Shown here piece after piece: positions 1 through 8,260 of a stretch of 64,000 bases of DNA. The notes beneath the pieces were generated by a model. It searched no databases and was not told the DNA's origin. It saw nothing but the letters and a program-made list of their open reading frames with translations. The translations under genes were made by a program, and so were the position numbers. Numbering within the stretch: position 1 is the first letter of the stretch; each line of letters starts with the position of its first letter. The DNA comes from Drouetiella hepatica Uher 2000/2452 (GTDB lineage: Bacteria; Cyanobacteriota; Cyanobacteriia; Elainellales; Elainellaceae). Where the stretch lies: contig JAHHHD010000004.1 in the NCBI GenBank assembly GCA_019359505.1, positions 1 to 64,000 on the forward strand, given 5' to 3'.

Positions 1-327
1 AACAAGAGGCGAGTGCGTGCGATATTGTTATAGACATCGGGTGTCACCCGCTTGGAAAGTCGTCACCCGCTTCCTCCGAGTCTTGAAATCGAGTGTACTA
101 CTCAATTTCAGCCCCGTACCCCCATAACCCGGCTAGAGAGGACTACTGAGAAATCCTGGTCGTTTTGAAAAGGTTACTTACAGCCGCTCAGCCGGAGCGG
201 AGCGTTATGCTAAGTGTTTGATTTGTGCAATTCTGAAGGCGTGGAAAAGCAAAATCCATAATGAGCTAGCCTTTCCATTTCTTAAAAGCAAGTACAAACG
301 CAAGGCTTGGGTTTAGTCGTTTCCGAG
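1..327. other. Gene-free left edge
   Basis: No convincing coding region is visible here. A short reading frame open from the left edge stops at about base 33 and could be the tail of an upstream gene, but it is too short to judge. The only structure I see is a direct repeat of GTCACCCGCTT at about 43 and 63, and a GC-rich imperfect hairpin around 181-206. Confidence 0.4.
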
Positions 328-585
328 ATGTATCCTGCTAATGCTGAAGCTATCTTAGGACGCTTGCCTGAGCGAATTCGCGTTGCTCTAATTGCTCGTA
401 CGGCTGAAATTGAACATCCCGTTGCAGCAGTAGTTGAGATGGCGATCGCAAGTTTTTTGGGTGTTGTTGGGAGTGCTGTTAGAAACTTTATTGTCGATCT
501 CCCCGACACAGCTATAGAGCTAGCTAATTTATGCAGAAGGCAGGATAGCACAAACTCATCGGGACGAAGTTTCCCATGGCTTTGA
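328..585 (+). CDS. Small hypothetical protein
   Basis: An 85-residue frame starting at ATG 328 (an in-frame TTG at 307 would add seven residues). I do not recognise the family. The sequence starts MYPANAEAILGRLPERIR and has a hydrophobic stretch near residues 35-50 (VVEMAIASFLGVVGSAV), so it could be a small membrane-associated or helical protein. Codon use resembles the neighbours and the frame contains a GCGATCGC site. It stands alone, with no clear ribosome binding site and about 290 bases of repeat-containing spacer downstream. A chance frame is possible. Confidence 0.35.
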   Translation: MYPANAEAILGRLPERIRVALIARTAEIEHPVAAVVEMAIASFLGVVGSAVRNFIVDLPDTAIELANLCRRQDSTNSSGRSFPWL

Positions 586-744
586 GCAACTTTAGAAACT
601 TCGTAGCCATATAGGAGGCACCGGATAATCTAGGCTGTCGCTGATTTTTGTAATGCTCCTGTAATGTTTCTGTTAGCTTTCTTCGTTATTTTAAAGCAGT
701 CAGTCAAGAATTATCTGATGACTATATTCTCTATGACCGCCGAT

Positions 745-836
745 ATAGCGCTACGCGCTTAGATCCAGTGAGTTATTTTTGAGAGCCGCGCTCTGCGCGG
801 CTCTCAAAAATAACTCGTCCCAACTCAATTGCGTAA
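745..836 (+). repeat. Family B palindromic repeat, copy B1
   Basis: A 47-bp perfect hairpin (770-816, 21-bp arms around a CTCTG centre) with family-specific flanks. ATAGCGCTACGCGC and TAGATCCAGTGAGTTA lie on the left, and TAACTCGTCC followed by CAACTCAATTGCGTA lies on the right. The same arrangement recurs at 5803-5872 (inverted), 45817-45910 (inverted) and 63559-63764. The right flank ends just upstream of the DsbD-like gene, so an apparent TTG start at 829 is repeat sequence, not gene. There is no T-tract on either side, so it is not a standard terminator. Confidence 0.85.
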
Positions 837-873
837 TGCCCTATTAACGATTGATACAGTAGCCTGCGCCTCT

Positions 874-2973
874 ATGTTCATACAGCCAATTCTGAGATCG
901 ATCGCTTTTGTTCTTGCGCTCTGTATGACCTTGCTCGGCTCACCCTTGGCAGTATCGGCAAATCCGATTCAGACAGAGCATGTTCAGGTCGCGCTAATCA
1001 GTGAAGTCGAGGGTCTTCAGCCGGGTCAGCCCTTCTGGGTCGGACTCCATTTTCAAATTCGAGAAGGTTGGCATACCTATTGGCAAAATCCAGGAGATTC
1101 TGGGGCAGCGCCAACGATCGATTGGACACTCCCGCCGGGGTTTGAGGCAGGCGGGCTGGTGTTTCCCTACCCCAGTCGGTTGCCTGCGGGGCCATTGATG
1201 AATTTTGGTTATGAGAATGAAGTGACGCTACTGAGCCAAATTACACCGCCAGCCAATCTCGCAGGTTCATCCGCTCAACTGCAAGCCAAAGCAGATTGGC
1301 TGGTCTGTGAAATCGACTGTATTCCAGAGTCGGCAAGCCTTTCGCTCGATTTGCCTGTCGTAACCACGCCTCCTGTAAAAAACGAAGCCGCTCTTTTTGC
1401 CCAGGCACAGCAGTCGATTCCCCGATCGTCTCCTTGGTCTGCATCGGCTCAGATTGGAGATGAGGTGTTGATTTTACAGATCGATGCCCCTGAGCTTCAG
1501 GTGGGGAAACTTGCGCAAGTCTCCTTCTTTCCAACTAAAGACGGGGTAATTACCAACGCAGCTCCTCAAGAAATGCAGCTGAAAAACGGCGCGCTGACTT
1601 TGAGGATTCCGCGAGGCTATCTCAGCGATTTAACCCAGGTGAACGGCGTGCTGGTAGTTGAGGAAGCGTTGGAGAATCAGACGATCGCTCAGTCCTTTAC
1701 CCTGAATGCGCCAGTGAGGGAGCCAGCCTTGCAATCGGCTAGCGCTTTGCCGCTTTGGCAAATCATGCTGCTAGCCCTGCTCGGCGGTGCGACGCTAAAC
1801 CTGATGCCCTGTGTCTTTCCAGTGCTGTCGCTAAAGGCGTTGAGTATCGTGAAAAAAGCCCAGAAAAGCCGTCAGCAAGTGCGGCGGGGAGCGATCGCTT
1901 TCACCAGTGGAGTGCTGCTTAGCTTTCTGGGAGTTGCAGGTGTATTGCTGCTGTTGCGAAGCTTGGGGCAGCAGGTTGGCTGGGGCTTTCAGCTCCAGTC
2001 TCCGGTTTTCGTGACGCTGATGGCATATCTGATGTTTGCCGTGGGCTTAAGCTTGTCGGGGGTGTTTCTGTTTGGGGCATCGCTGATGGGCATAGGTCAG
2101 GGACTTGCCGCTCGTTCTGGCTACGTCGGGGAATTTTTTACGGGGGTGTTTGCTACCGTCGTGGCGACACCCTGTACGGCTCCCTTTATGGCAACGGCGA
2201 TCGGTGTAGCCATCACGCAACCTCTGCCGATCGCTATTCTAATTTTTGAGCTTTTGGGTCTGGGATTAGCCTTGCCCTACATTGCCATTAGCTTTATTCC
2301 GGCTTTACAGCGACGATTGCCCAAACCCGGAGCCTGGATGGAAACCTTTCAACAGGCGCTGGCGTTTCCCCTGTATGCCGCAACCGCATGGCTGGTCTGG
2401 GTTCTGACTCAGCAAAGCGGCACACAGGGGTTAGCAGTTGCCTTGATGGGGCTAATTCTGATTGCTTTCGCCGCTTGGCTTTATCAAAAGACTCGCCTAA
2501 CGCCTCTCAGATGGCAGCGGATAGGCACAGTCCTAGCGCTGGTTGTATTGGGATTTGCGCTGACCCTGGCGCAAGTTCCTCAAACTCTACAAAACGCTTC
2601 ACAGACTCAACGCTCAGATTCAGACCTACTGGCGTGGCAGCCCTATTCAGCCGATCGCTTGGCAGAGCTGCGGCAGGCTGGAACACCTGTGTTTGTCAAT
2701 TTCTCGGCGGCTTGGTGTATCACCTGCTTGGTGAATGAGCAAGTTGCTCTCAATCAGCCTGAAACGGCGGCGGCATTTGAGTCAGAGGGAATCACGCTGC
2801 TGAAAGGAGACTGGACAAACCAGGATCAAGCCATTACTGCAATTCTGGAGTCCTTTGGTCGTAGCGGTGTGCCCCTATATGTCTTGTACCCTGCTGGGGC
2901 AGAAGCCAAGCCGATCGTACTCCCACAAATTTTGTCGCCTGGTGAAATCCGCACCGCGATCGAGCAAATTTAG
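874..2973 (+). CDS. DsbD/ScsB-like protein-disulfide reductase
   Basis: A 699-residue membrane protein that would carry electrons from cytoplasmic thioredoxin to periplasmic thiol proteins. Order of parts: signal peptide (about 1-30, ending ALAVSA-like), a DsbD/ScsB N-terminal periplasmic domain (about 30-280), and a multi-helix DsbD core (about 290-590). The core has the paired membrane cysteines in NLMPCVFPV and VVATPCTAPF. A C-terminal thioredoxin domain carries CITC at about 615-618 (AAWCITCLVNE). The ATG at 874 is preferred over an in-frame TTG at 829 because it begins the signal peptide and because 829 lies within repeat B1. The redoxin lipoprotein gene follows 33 bp downstream, so the two probably form a reductase/client pair. 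The combination of N-domain and thioredoxin domain resembles ScsB more than the short CcdA proteins used for cytochrome assembly. Confidence 0.9.
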   Translation: MFIQPILRSIAFVLALCMTLLGSPLAVSANPIQTEHVQVALISEVEGLQPGQPFWVGLHFQIREGWHTYWQNPGDSGAAPTIDWTLPPGFEAGGLVFPYPSRLPAGPLMNFGYENEVTLLSQITPPANLAGSSAQLQAKADWLVCEIDCIPESASLSLDLPVVTTPPVKNEAALFAQAQQSIPRSSPWSASAQIGDEVLILQIDAPELQVGKLAQVSFFPTKDGVITNAAPQEMQLKNGALTLRIPRGYLSDLTQVNGVLVVEEALENQTIAQSFTLNAPVREPALQSASALPLWQIMLLALLGGATLNLMPCVFPVLSLKALSIVKKAQKSRQQVRRGAIAFTSGVLLSFLGVAGVLLLLRSLGQQVGWGFQLQSPVFVTLMAYLMFAVGLSLSGVFLFGASLMGIGQGLAARSGYVGEFFTGVFATVVATPCTAPFMATAIGVAITQPLPIAILIFELLGLGLALPYIAISFIPALQRRLPKPGAWMETFQQALAFPLYAATAWLVWVLTQQSGTQGLAVALMGLILIAFAAWLYQKTRLTPLRWQRIGTVLALVVLGFALTLAQVPQTLQNASQTQRSDSDLLAWQPYSADRLAELRQAGTPVFVNFSAAWCITCLVNEQVALNQPETAAAFESEGITLLKGDWTNQDQAITAILESFGRSGVPLYVLYPAGAEAKPIVLPQILSPGEIRTAIEQI

Positions 2974-3006
2974 AGTCCACTTATCCCTTGTCCCTAGGAG
3001 AAAATT

Positions 3007-3717
3007 ATGACCTGTCTAAGAGTATCGAGCTTGAGCAAAATTGTCCTGGCTGGACTGGCTGGGCTTACGGTGACGATCGCCGGATGCCAAACGACCTCTA
3101 GCCCAACGACACCCGCTAGCGAAGCCACGGCAGACGCTACCTCGTCGGCATCAGCGATCGCCCAAGCGACTCCCATACGCGTCGGCACAGCCGCCCCCGA
3201 TTTTACAGGCATCGACAGCAACGGCACGAGCCACAAGCTCAGCGATTTCCGAGGCAAAACGGTTGTCTTGGAATGGACGAATCATCAATGCCCCTACACC
3301 GTCAAGCATTATGAAAGCGGCAACATGCAGGCTTTGCAAAAGGAAGCCACGGGTAAGGATGTGGTTTGGCTCTCGATCGTGTCTTCGGCTTCCGGGCTGC
3401 AAGGTTATGTCACGCCTGAGCAGGCTAATGAGCTGACTACTAGCCGTAAGGCTAGCCCAACGGCAGTCATCCTGGATTCAGAGGGCAAAATTGGGAAGCT
3501 GTATACCGCCCGCACAACGCCCCATATGTTTGTGATTGATGCTAACGGAGTTTTGCAGTATATGGGCGCGATCGATGACAAGCCCACCGCCAATCAGGAA
3601 GATATCGCGGGTGCCCAAAACTATGTGCAGAGTGCATTAACTCAGGTTATTGCAGGTCAGCCTGTGGCGACAGCATCCACCCAGCCCTATGGTTGCACGG
3701 TTAAATACGGAAGCTAA
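3007..3717 (+). CDS. Redoxin-family lipoprotein (AhpC/TSA or TlpA-like)
   Basis: A 236-residue exported thioredoxin-fold protein. The first 26 residues form a lipoprotein signal with lipobox VTIAGC. After a Ser/Thr/Ala linker the redoxin domain starts at about residue 58 (RVGTAAPDFTGIDSNG) and runs to about 220. The active site reads NHQCPYTVKHY: one cysteine followed by PY, with no CxxC, so it looks like a peroxiredoxin-type single-cysteine redoxin rather than a classical thioredoxin. A further cysteine sits near the C-terminus (QPYGCTVKYG) and might act as the resolving residue. AGGAG at 2996-3000 is a good ribosome binding site. It is probably co-transcribed with the DsbD-like reductase, which could re-reduce it. 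Confidence 0.85.
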   Translation: MTCLRVSSLSKIVLAGLAGLTVTIAGCQTTSSPTTPASEATADATSSASAIAQATPIRVGTAAPDFTGIDSNGTSHKLSDFRGKTVVLEWTNHQCPYTVKHYESGNMQALQKEATGKDVVWLSIVSSASGLQGYVTPEQANELTTSRKASPTAVILDSEGKIGKLYTARTTPHMFVIDANGVLQYMGAIDDKPTANQEDIAGAQNYVQSALTQVIAGQPVATASTQPYGCTVKYGS

Positions 3718-3818
3718 GGCTTTCTGGTATTGCCAGGAGATTTATCTGAGAGACGCGCACTTCCTCAGATCGATCTCCTGACACTATGTGAAAGCAGTTT
3801 CTCCCCTACAATTCACTG

Positions 3819-4937
3819 ATGAACCTCTATAGAAAGATCAATAGACAGATCAATCGCAGGCATTTGCTTTTGGGCGGAGGCGTGATCGCCCTCTCTTCTC
3901 TCATGGGTCAAGCCTGTCAACCGCAAACTCAGACAGCTGAAGTTGGTGAGTTGCCAGCAATACCCGTTCGTTCATCTTTTCAGGCGACGATGGCAGAGTT
4001 AGTTACGGCATTCCTCCAAAGCCTTGACTCGGAGCAGCAGAGGGAGGCTATGTTTCCTTTTGAGGCTGAGGAACGATTCAATTGGCACTATGTTCCGCGC
4101 CAGCGCCAAGGCATGGCGTTCAAGCAGATGTCTGCTCAACAGCGCCAGACAGTCGATCGTCTGCTGCAATTCAGCTTGAGTGAAGTTGGCTATCGCAAAG
4201 TTCAAAACATCTTGACGCTGGAGACCGTTCTGCGAGAGATGGGGGGTTCGCCCTCTATTCGAGATCCGGAGCTTTATTTTGTCACCGTGTTTGGCAATCC
4301 GGCTCAGGTTCCCTGGGGATGGCGGCTGGAAGGGCATCACTTGTCTTTGAATATTGCTGTGATATCGGAGGCGATCGTGACAGTCACTCCTGCATTTTTG
4401 GGGGCAAATCCGGCAAAAGTCCAAGTTCCGCTCCAGCAAGGATTGCGAGCGTTACCTCAAGAGCAAGATCTGGCGTTTGAACTCCTGCAAAGTCTATCCT
4501 CAGCTCAACGTCAGCAGCTCATTCTCGCTGACCAATCCTTTGGCGATATTCTGACAGGACCCGGTCGCTCTGTAAGCCTGGAGCGATCGGCTGGACTGTT
4601 GCTGAGCGACATGGAAACGGATAGCCGCGATCGGGCAATCCGCCTAATAGAAACCTACGTTCGCAACTTGCGAGATGACCTGGCAACTGTGCAATTGCAG
4701 CAGATTCAGAAGGCTGGAATTGATCAGATCCGCTTTGCCTGGGCTGGGGCACTAGAACCGCAACAAGCTCACTACTATCGGTTCCAGGGACCTACAGTTC
4801 TGATTGAATACGACAATACTCAAAACAATGCCAATCATATTCATACGGTCTGGCATGACCTGAGAAATAACTTTGGCATGGATGTTCTACGGAGTCACTA
4901 TGAGCAGGGTATCCATGCCCATCACCCTATCATTTGA
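3819..4937 (+). CDS. DUF3500 family exported protein
   Basis: A 372-residue protein with a twin-arginine-like and lipoprotein-like leader (NRRHLLLGGG, then GQAC at about 33). The mature part matches my recollection of DUF3500: an N-terminal helical region with FNWHYVPRQRQGMAFKQM, a central EGHHLSLNIAV segment, and a C-terminal HYYRFQGPTVLIEYDNTQNNANHIHTV-type region ending in a His-rich tail (GIHAHHPII). The biochemical role of this family is unknown to me. The histidines and acidic residues near HIHTVWHDL could bind metal, which is inference. It lies 101 bp after the redoxin gene and 33 bp before the phosphatase gene, so it is probably part of the same run of exported proteins. Confidence 0.8.
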   Translation: MNLYRKINRQINRRHLLLGGGVIALSSLMGQACQPQTQTAEVGELPAIPVRSSFQATMAELVTAFLQSLDSEQQREAMFPFEAEERFNWHYVPRQRQGMAFKQMSAQQRQTVDRLLQFSLSEVGYRKVQNILTLETVLREMGGSPSIRDPELYFVTVFGNPAQVPWGWRLEGHHLSLNIAVISEAIVTVTPAFLGANPAKVQVPLQQGLRALPQEQDLAFELLQSLSSAQRQQLILADQSFGDILTGPGRSVSLERSAGLLLSDMETDSRDRAIRLIETYVRNLRDDLATVQLQQIQKAGIDQIRFAWAGALEPQQAHYYRFQGPTVLIEYDNTQNNANHIHTVWHDLRNNFGMDVLRSHYEQGIHAHHPII

Positions 4938-4970
4938 TGCTGCTTATCCCATCTATTCATTCAGACTTTC

Positions 4971-5720
4971 ATGAAAACGCTTCATATAGAGGCTAAATTA
5001 TATGCAAAAAGCGGAAGCTGGCTGCTGGTCGCGGCGTTCACTTTAGTCAGTTGTGGCAGCGCTCCCTCTATCCAGGGCACTGCCATAACGTCTAGCCCGT
5101 CCGTAACGTCAAAGGCTGACAGTGCCTTACCAAACTCTCCCTCAACCCCTGCAAATTCTACGCCAACCAACAGCGTCTCGGTCGAGGTACGAACTGGGAT
5201 AGAGCGATCTGAGGAGGAACTGTGGTCATTACTTCAGCAAGCAGACCAGAGAAGTTTCGTTATGCTGATTCGACATGCAACGGCCCCTGGAACAGGCGAT
5301 CCGCCTAACTTTAGGCTAGGGGACTGCTCCACACAACGCAATCTTTCAGAGGAAGGGAGGCAACAGTCCATTCGCATCGGAGAGGCGTTTCGCAGTCGCA
5401 ATGTTTCGGTGACCAAGGTGCTATCGAGCCAGTGGTGCCGCTGCTTAGAAACTGCTGAACTGATGAACCTGGGCAAGGTTGAACCTTTCCCACCCCTAAA
5501 TTCGTTCTTTGGCGATCGCAGCACTGCCGATGAACAGACAGCACAAGTCCAGAAATTCATGCTAGAAAATCAAGCGGTGCCGGGTGTGGTTGTGATGATT
5601 TCTCATCAGGTTAATATTACGGATCTGAGCGATATTTTTCCGCAGTCTGGGGAAGCTGTTCTGGTAGAGGTTAAAGATAATAACAAAATTGATATCCTGG
5701 GGCGAATTCCTATTTCCTGA
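4971..5720 (+). CDS. Histidine phosphatase family lipoprotein
   Basis: A 249-residue protein with a lipoprotein signal (VAAFTLVSCGS, cysteine at about 28) and a low-complexity Ser/Thr/Pro linker. A histidine-phosphatase (phosphoglycerate-mutase-like) domain starts at about residue 95. The catalytic motif reads MLIRHATAPG, with the nucleophile His in an RHA form of the RHG signature. VVMISHQVN near residue 210 supplies the second active-site His. SSQWCRCLETAELM is the usual helix after the first motif. The substrate cannot be predicted. It is tightly linked (33 bp) to the DUF3500 gene, and both products should sit outside the cytoplasmic membrane. Confidence 0.85.
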   Translation: MKTLHIEAKLYAKSGSWLLVAAFTLVSCGSAPSIQGTAITSSPSVTSKADSALPNSPSTPANSTPTNSVSVEVRTGIERSEEELWSLLQQADQRSFVMLIRHATAPGTGDPPNFRLGDCSTQRNLSEEGRQQSIRIGEAFRSRNVSVTKVLSSQWCRCLETAELMNLGKVEPFPPLNSFFGDRSTADEQTAQVQKFMLENQAVPGVVVMISHQVNITDLSDIFPQSGEAVLVEVKDNNKIDILGRIPIS

Positions 5721-5802
5721 TAGGGGAAAATGCACAAGAAACTGCTCCCAACCAAACTGGCGACAGCCACATCCCACACCAATTTAAACTGGTTATGGGG
5801 CA

Positions 5803-5872
5803 GATATTTTTGAGAGCCGCACTCCGCGCGGCTCTCAAAAATATCTCTTTGGATCTAAGCGCATTGCGCTAG
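5803..5872 (-). repeat. Family B palindromic repeat, copy B2
   Basis: A hairpin at 5803-5847 followed by TTGGATCTAAGCGC and ATTGCGCTA. This is the reverse complement of the left flank of copy B1, so B2 lies in the opposite orientation. Its apex differs from B1 while pairing is largely kept. It sits between the converging phosphatase and glycosyltransferase genes. The far (AACTCAATTGCG) flank is not recognisable. Confidence 0.75.
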
Positions 5873-5889
5873 GCTCGTACCAGTGGATT

Positions 5890-7014
5890 TTATCCACCCA
5901 AGTCTGACGATCGCCAGTTCCGCAGCTTTTGTTTGAGAACTAGAGCAATAAACGGCAAATCATCTATCAAGTAACGCTTCCACAATCGCTTGGGTTCAGT
6001 GAGCAGCCGATACAGCCACTCAATGCCTAGGTCGCTCATCACTTTGGGCGCACGCGGCTTGTTGCCTGCCTCAAAGTCGATCGCCGCACCTACGGCTAGA
6101 AAAATATTGATTTTTGGCAGCAGAGAGCGGTATCGACTAATCCAGATTTCTTGTTTGGGCGCACCTACTCCGACCACAAGCACGTTAGCGGGCGATCGAT
6201 TAATCAGATCAATAATGAATTGACATTCCTGCTGATTCTTCTCGAAGCCAAACGAGGGAGAGTGAGCAGCAACAATGATGTTCCGACCAATGCGATCGTT
6301 AATTCGCCGTTGAGCCTGTTTCGCAATCCCTTCAGCACCCCCTAGTAAGAAGATCTTAGTGGATTCATTATCTTTATGATGTTCGCAAAACATAGGGAAC
6401 AGGTCTGAACCCGAAATTTTTGCCTTAATAGGTTTGCCCAAAAACTTAGAGGCATACATCAAAACCTGGCTATCACAAACTCGGTAATCAGCCTGTTGGT
6501 ATGCTGCCATAAACGCTGGATCATGCTGCAATTTCATTAAATGATCGACATTGGGTGTAAAGACAACGCCCCGACTGAGCTTACTTAAAAACTCTTGCTT
6601 AGACAGATTATCAATCTCAACATTCAGAATTTTTACAGTTTCTCGGACAGACTCTTGGAGTGAGGCGGCTGCCTTTTGCCTAAGAATATTGGCAGACGAG
6701 ATCAGAACAGCCTGACGAAACTCCTGATGGAGCTTGCGGGGATCTTTACGATATAGCCCTGCGTTAGTTCCGCCCCGAACAGGCAGCTGGATTTGTTTGA
6801 CATTGCTGAGAGAAGACGCAAAAGCAACCGTTCGCAACTGCCGATAAAGCTGCTGGGTTTCTCGATGAATGAGCGCCCTTACTTCCTGATTAAGTTCTCC
6901 GGTCTGATATTTTGTCAAGTGATTAGCAGATGAAGCCAGCACCACTCTTCGGAATCGCTTGTAAAGCCTGCCAACTTCCTCTTTACTTACCGTTCTAGAA
7001 GGGACTTCAATCAT
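5890..7014 (-). CDS. WecG/TagA/CpsF glycosyltransferase with N-terminal repeats
   Basis: A 374-residue protein. The C-terminal 240 residues are a WecG/TagA/CpsF (GT26) glycosyltransferase, with FTPNVDHLMKLQ, YRVCDSQVLMYASKF, VGAPKQEIWISRYR, AVGAAIDFEAG and RAPKVMSDLGIEWLYRLLTEP all as expected. The family adds a sugar to a lipid carrier or cell-surface glycan. The N-terminal 120 residues are unusual: three copies of a 17-residue motif of the form LY.FR.VV.ASSAN.L, spaced exactly 39 residues apart. ATG 7014 is chosen; an in-frame ATG at 7056 would add 14 residues and collide with an opposite-strand frame. The gene stands alone. Confidence 0.9.
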   Translation of the reverse strand: MIEVPSRTVSKEEVGRLYKRFRRVVLASSANHLTKYQTGELNQEVRALIHRETQQLYRQLRTVAFASSLSNVKQIQLPVRGGTNAGLYRKDPRKLHQEFRQAVLISSANILRQKAAASLQESVRETVKILNVEIDNLSKQEFLSKLSRGVVFTPNVDHLMKLQHDPAFMAAYQQADYRVCDSQVLMYASKFLGKPIKAKISGSDLFPMFCEHHKDNESTKIFLLGGAEGIAKQAQRRINDRIGRNIIVAAHSPSFGFEKNQQECQFIIDLINRSPANVLVVGVGAPKQEIWISRYRSLLPKINIFLAVGAAIDFEAGNKPRAPKVMSDLGIEWLYRLLTEPKRLWKRYLIDDLPFIALVLKQKLRNWRSSDLGG

Positions 7015-7055
7015 GAAATTGCACTTTTGGGTAGAAGCTGGAAAATCAGGTATCA

Positions 7056-7436
7056 ATGCGGACTACTCTGTATTTTCGACAATGTCCTTCTAGAAAAACA
7101 TCCCGGCATATCCTGAAGAATCAAGATTCAGCTTTACTCAAACTGCGTACTTTTACCAGACATTCCATATTTGGTAGTCCTCAAGGAGTAATGATTTTTT
7201 GTGGTGTGGGCAAAGTTCACACCACAAAAAATCATTACCTGCACACGATCACCCAATATTTTCATCGACATCAACTTCGAAGTAGGGTCGTCAAAGTTCA
7301 GGAAGCTCAGGCGGGAAAAAGGGATGGGTTTGAGCAGCGCTACACCCTAGATTTCACGATCGAGTGGCAAAATAGAAGTGCGATTCCTCGGAGTGACTGG
7401 ATCATTGAAACTCGTTTTGCCGAGACAATAGCTTAG
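7056..7436 (+). CDS. Doubtful ORF spanning a 51-bp perfect palindrome
   Basis: A 126-codon open frame that I do not recognise. Its middle third (7188-7238) is a perfect inverted repeat, which suggests that the frame either absorbed a mobile hairpin or is not a gene. The part after the palindrome, ending in YTLDFTIEWQNRSA and IPRSDWIIETRF, reads more like real protein. There is no clear ribosome binding site. It may be a remnant of a longer gene. Confidence 0.25.
   Translation: MRTTLYFRQCPSRKTSRHILKNQDSALLKLRTFTRHSIFGSPQGVMIFCGVGKVHTTKNHYLHTITQYFHRHQLRSRVVKVQEAQAGKRDGFEQRYTLDFTIEWQNRSAIPRSDWIIETRFAETIA
7188..7238. repeat. 51-bp perfect palindrome
   Basis: Two 21-bp arms (7188-7208 and 7218-7238) are perfectly complementary around a 9-base GGCAAAGTT loop. 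The arms begin GTAATGATTTTTTG. I find no second copy in the window. It differs from families A-D in loop and arm sequence, but like B and D it has a T-run near the base and a GC-rich inner stem. Confidence 0.8.
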
Positions 7437-7557
7437 TGGGTTCAGACGGTTAGGATCACACATGATGAGTCTGCTGAGCTGCTCAAGCGGTGCAGTCTAA
7501 AGCGATTTAGGAAAACATTGCTGAATAGTTTTCTGTAGAGAAGCAGTCCAAAATCAC

Positions 7558-8256
7558 ATGAGGATGATTGTTTTAAGCGAAGACCCTGAATCGATCGCCT
7601 CTAAAATTGCGGCCGTAATGGGAATTTCAGTCTACTCATTGCCAAAAAACTTTAGCCTTGGAGCGATCGCAGCAACGCTTCAACCCCAAACCAATCCGCC
7701 TCAGAACAGCTTTGGCATCTGGTTAAGTGCGCCACCCTCGATCGATCGCTACAGAGCAGTTTACGACGCTTTTCTCAGCAGAAATATCCAGCTTTTGAAC
7801 CGACCTGAGCAATATGCGATCGCTCAGCAATTTAGCAATATCTATAGTAAATTGTCAGACTTAGCGCCAGTAAAATCGGCTCAGTCTTGGGCAGAGGTGC
7901 GCCAAGCTGCCGATTTGCACTATGGTCAGGCTGACCCGAAAGGCAAACCCTTGGGGCGATCGTTTCGGGTCTATCTCTATCGACAAACGATTCTCACCTA
8001 CGCCTACTTCTGGGAGGTAGATGACCCGTTAAAATGGCTGACGGTTGAAGAAGAGGAAGCAATTTTTGATATGGCGCTGAAGGCTGCGGCGCGCCTAGAT
8101 TTGCTGTTTGTAGCGATCGACATTGGGCAGCAGGTCTGCGACAACTGGACGATCGTGGGAGTCTCCGATGCCCAGTTTTGCTTACTCAATCAAACGCCAA
8201 TGATTTCGTTTTGGGGTGAGCTGGAAAAGATTTTTTCAGCCCAAATGAGTGGCTAG
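7558..8256 (+). CDS. ATP-grasp-like hypothetical protein
   Basis: A 232-residue protein. The C-terminal half (RSFRVYLYRQTILTYAYFWE, then ALKAAARLDLLFVAIDIGQ, then DNWTIVGVSDAQF) resembles the catalytic half of small ATP-grasp proteins (DUF4343-type), in which a late Asp and Glu or Asn bind magnesium-ATP. The N-terminal half (IWLSAPPSIDRYRAVYDAFLSRNIQLLNRPEQY) fits the substrate/ATP entry part of the same fold. The role is unknown. It is flanked by an opposite-strand gene only 4 bp downstream (convergent). ATG 7558 is used; the next ATG is two codons later. Confidence 0.65.
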   Translation: MRMIVLSEDPESIASKIAAVMGISVYSLPKNFSLGAIAATLQPQTNPPQNSFGIWLSAPPSIDRYRAVYDAFLSRNIQLLNRPEQYAIAQQFSNIYSKLSDLAPVKSAQSWAEVRQAADLHYGQADPKGKPLGRSFRVYLYRQTILTYAYFWEVDDPLKWLTVEEEEAIFDMALKAAARLDLLFVAIDIGQQVCDNWTIVGVSDAQFCLLNQTPMISFWGELEKIFSAQMSG

Positions 8257-8260
8257 AAAA

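Noticed and set aside
829-873. Upstream extension of the DsbD gene from a TTG start
   Set aside because: It overlaps the flank of repeat B1, and the ATG at 874 begins a normal signal peptide.
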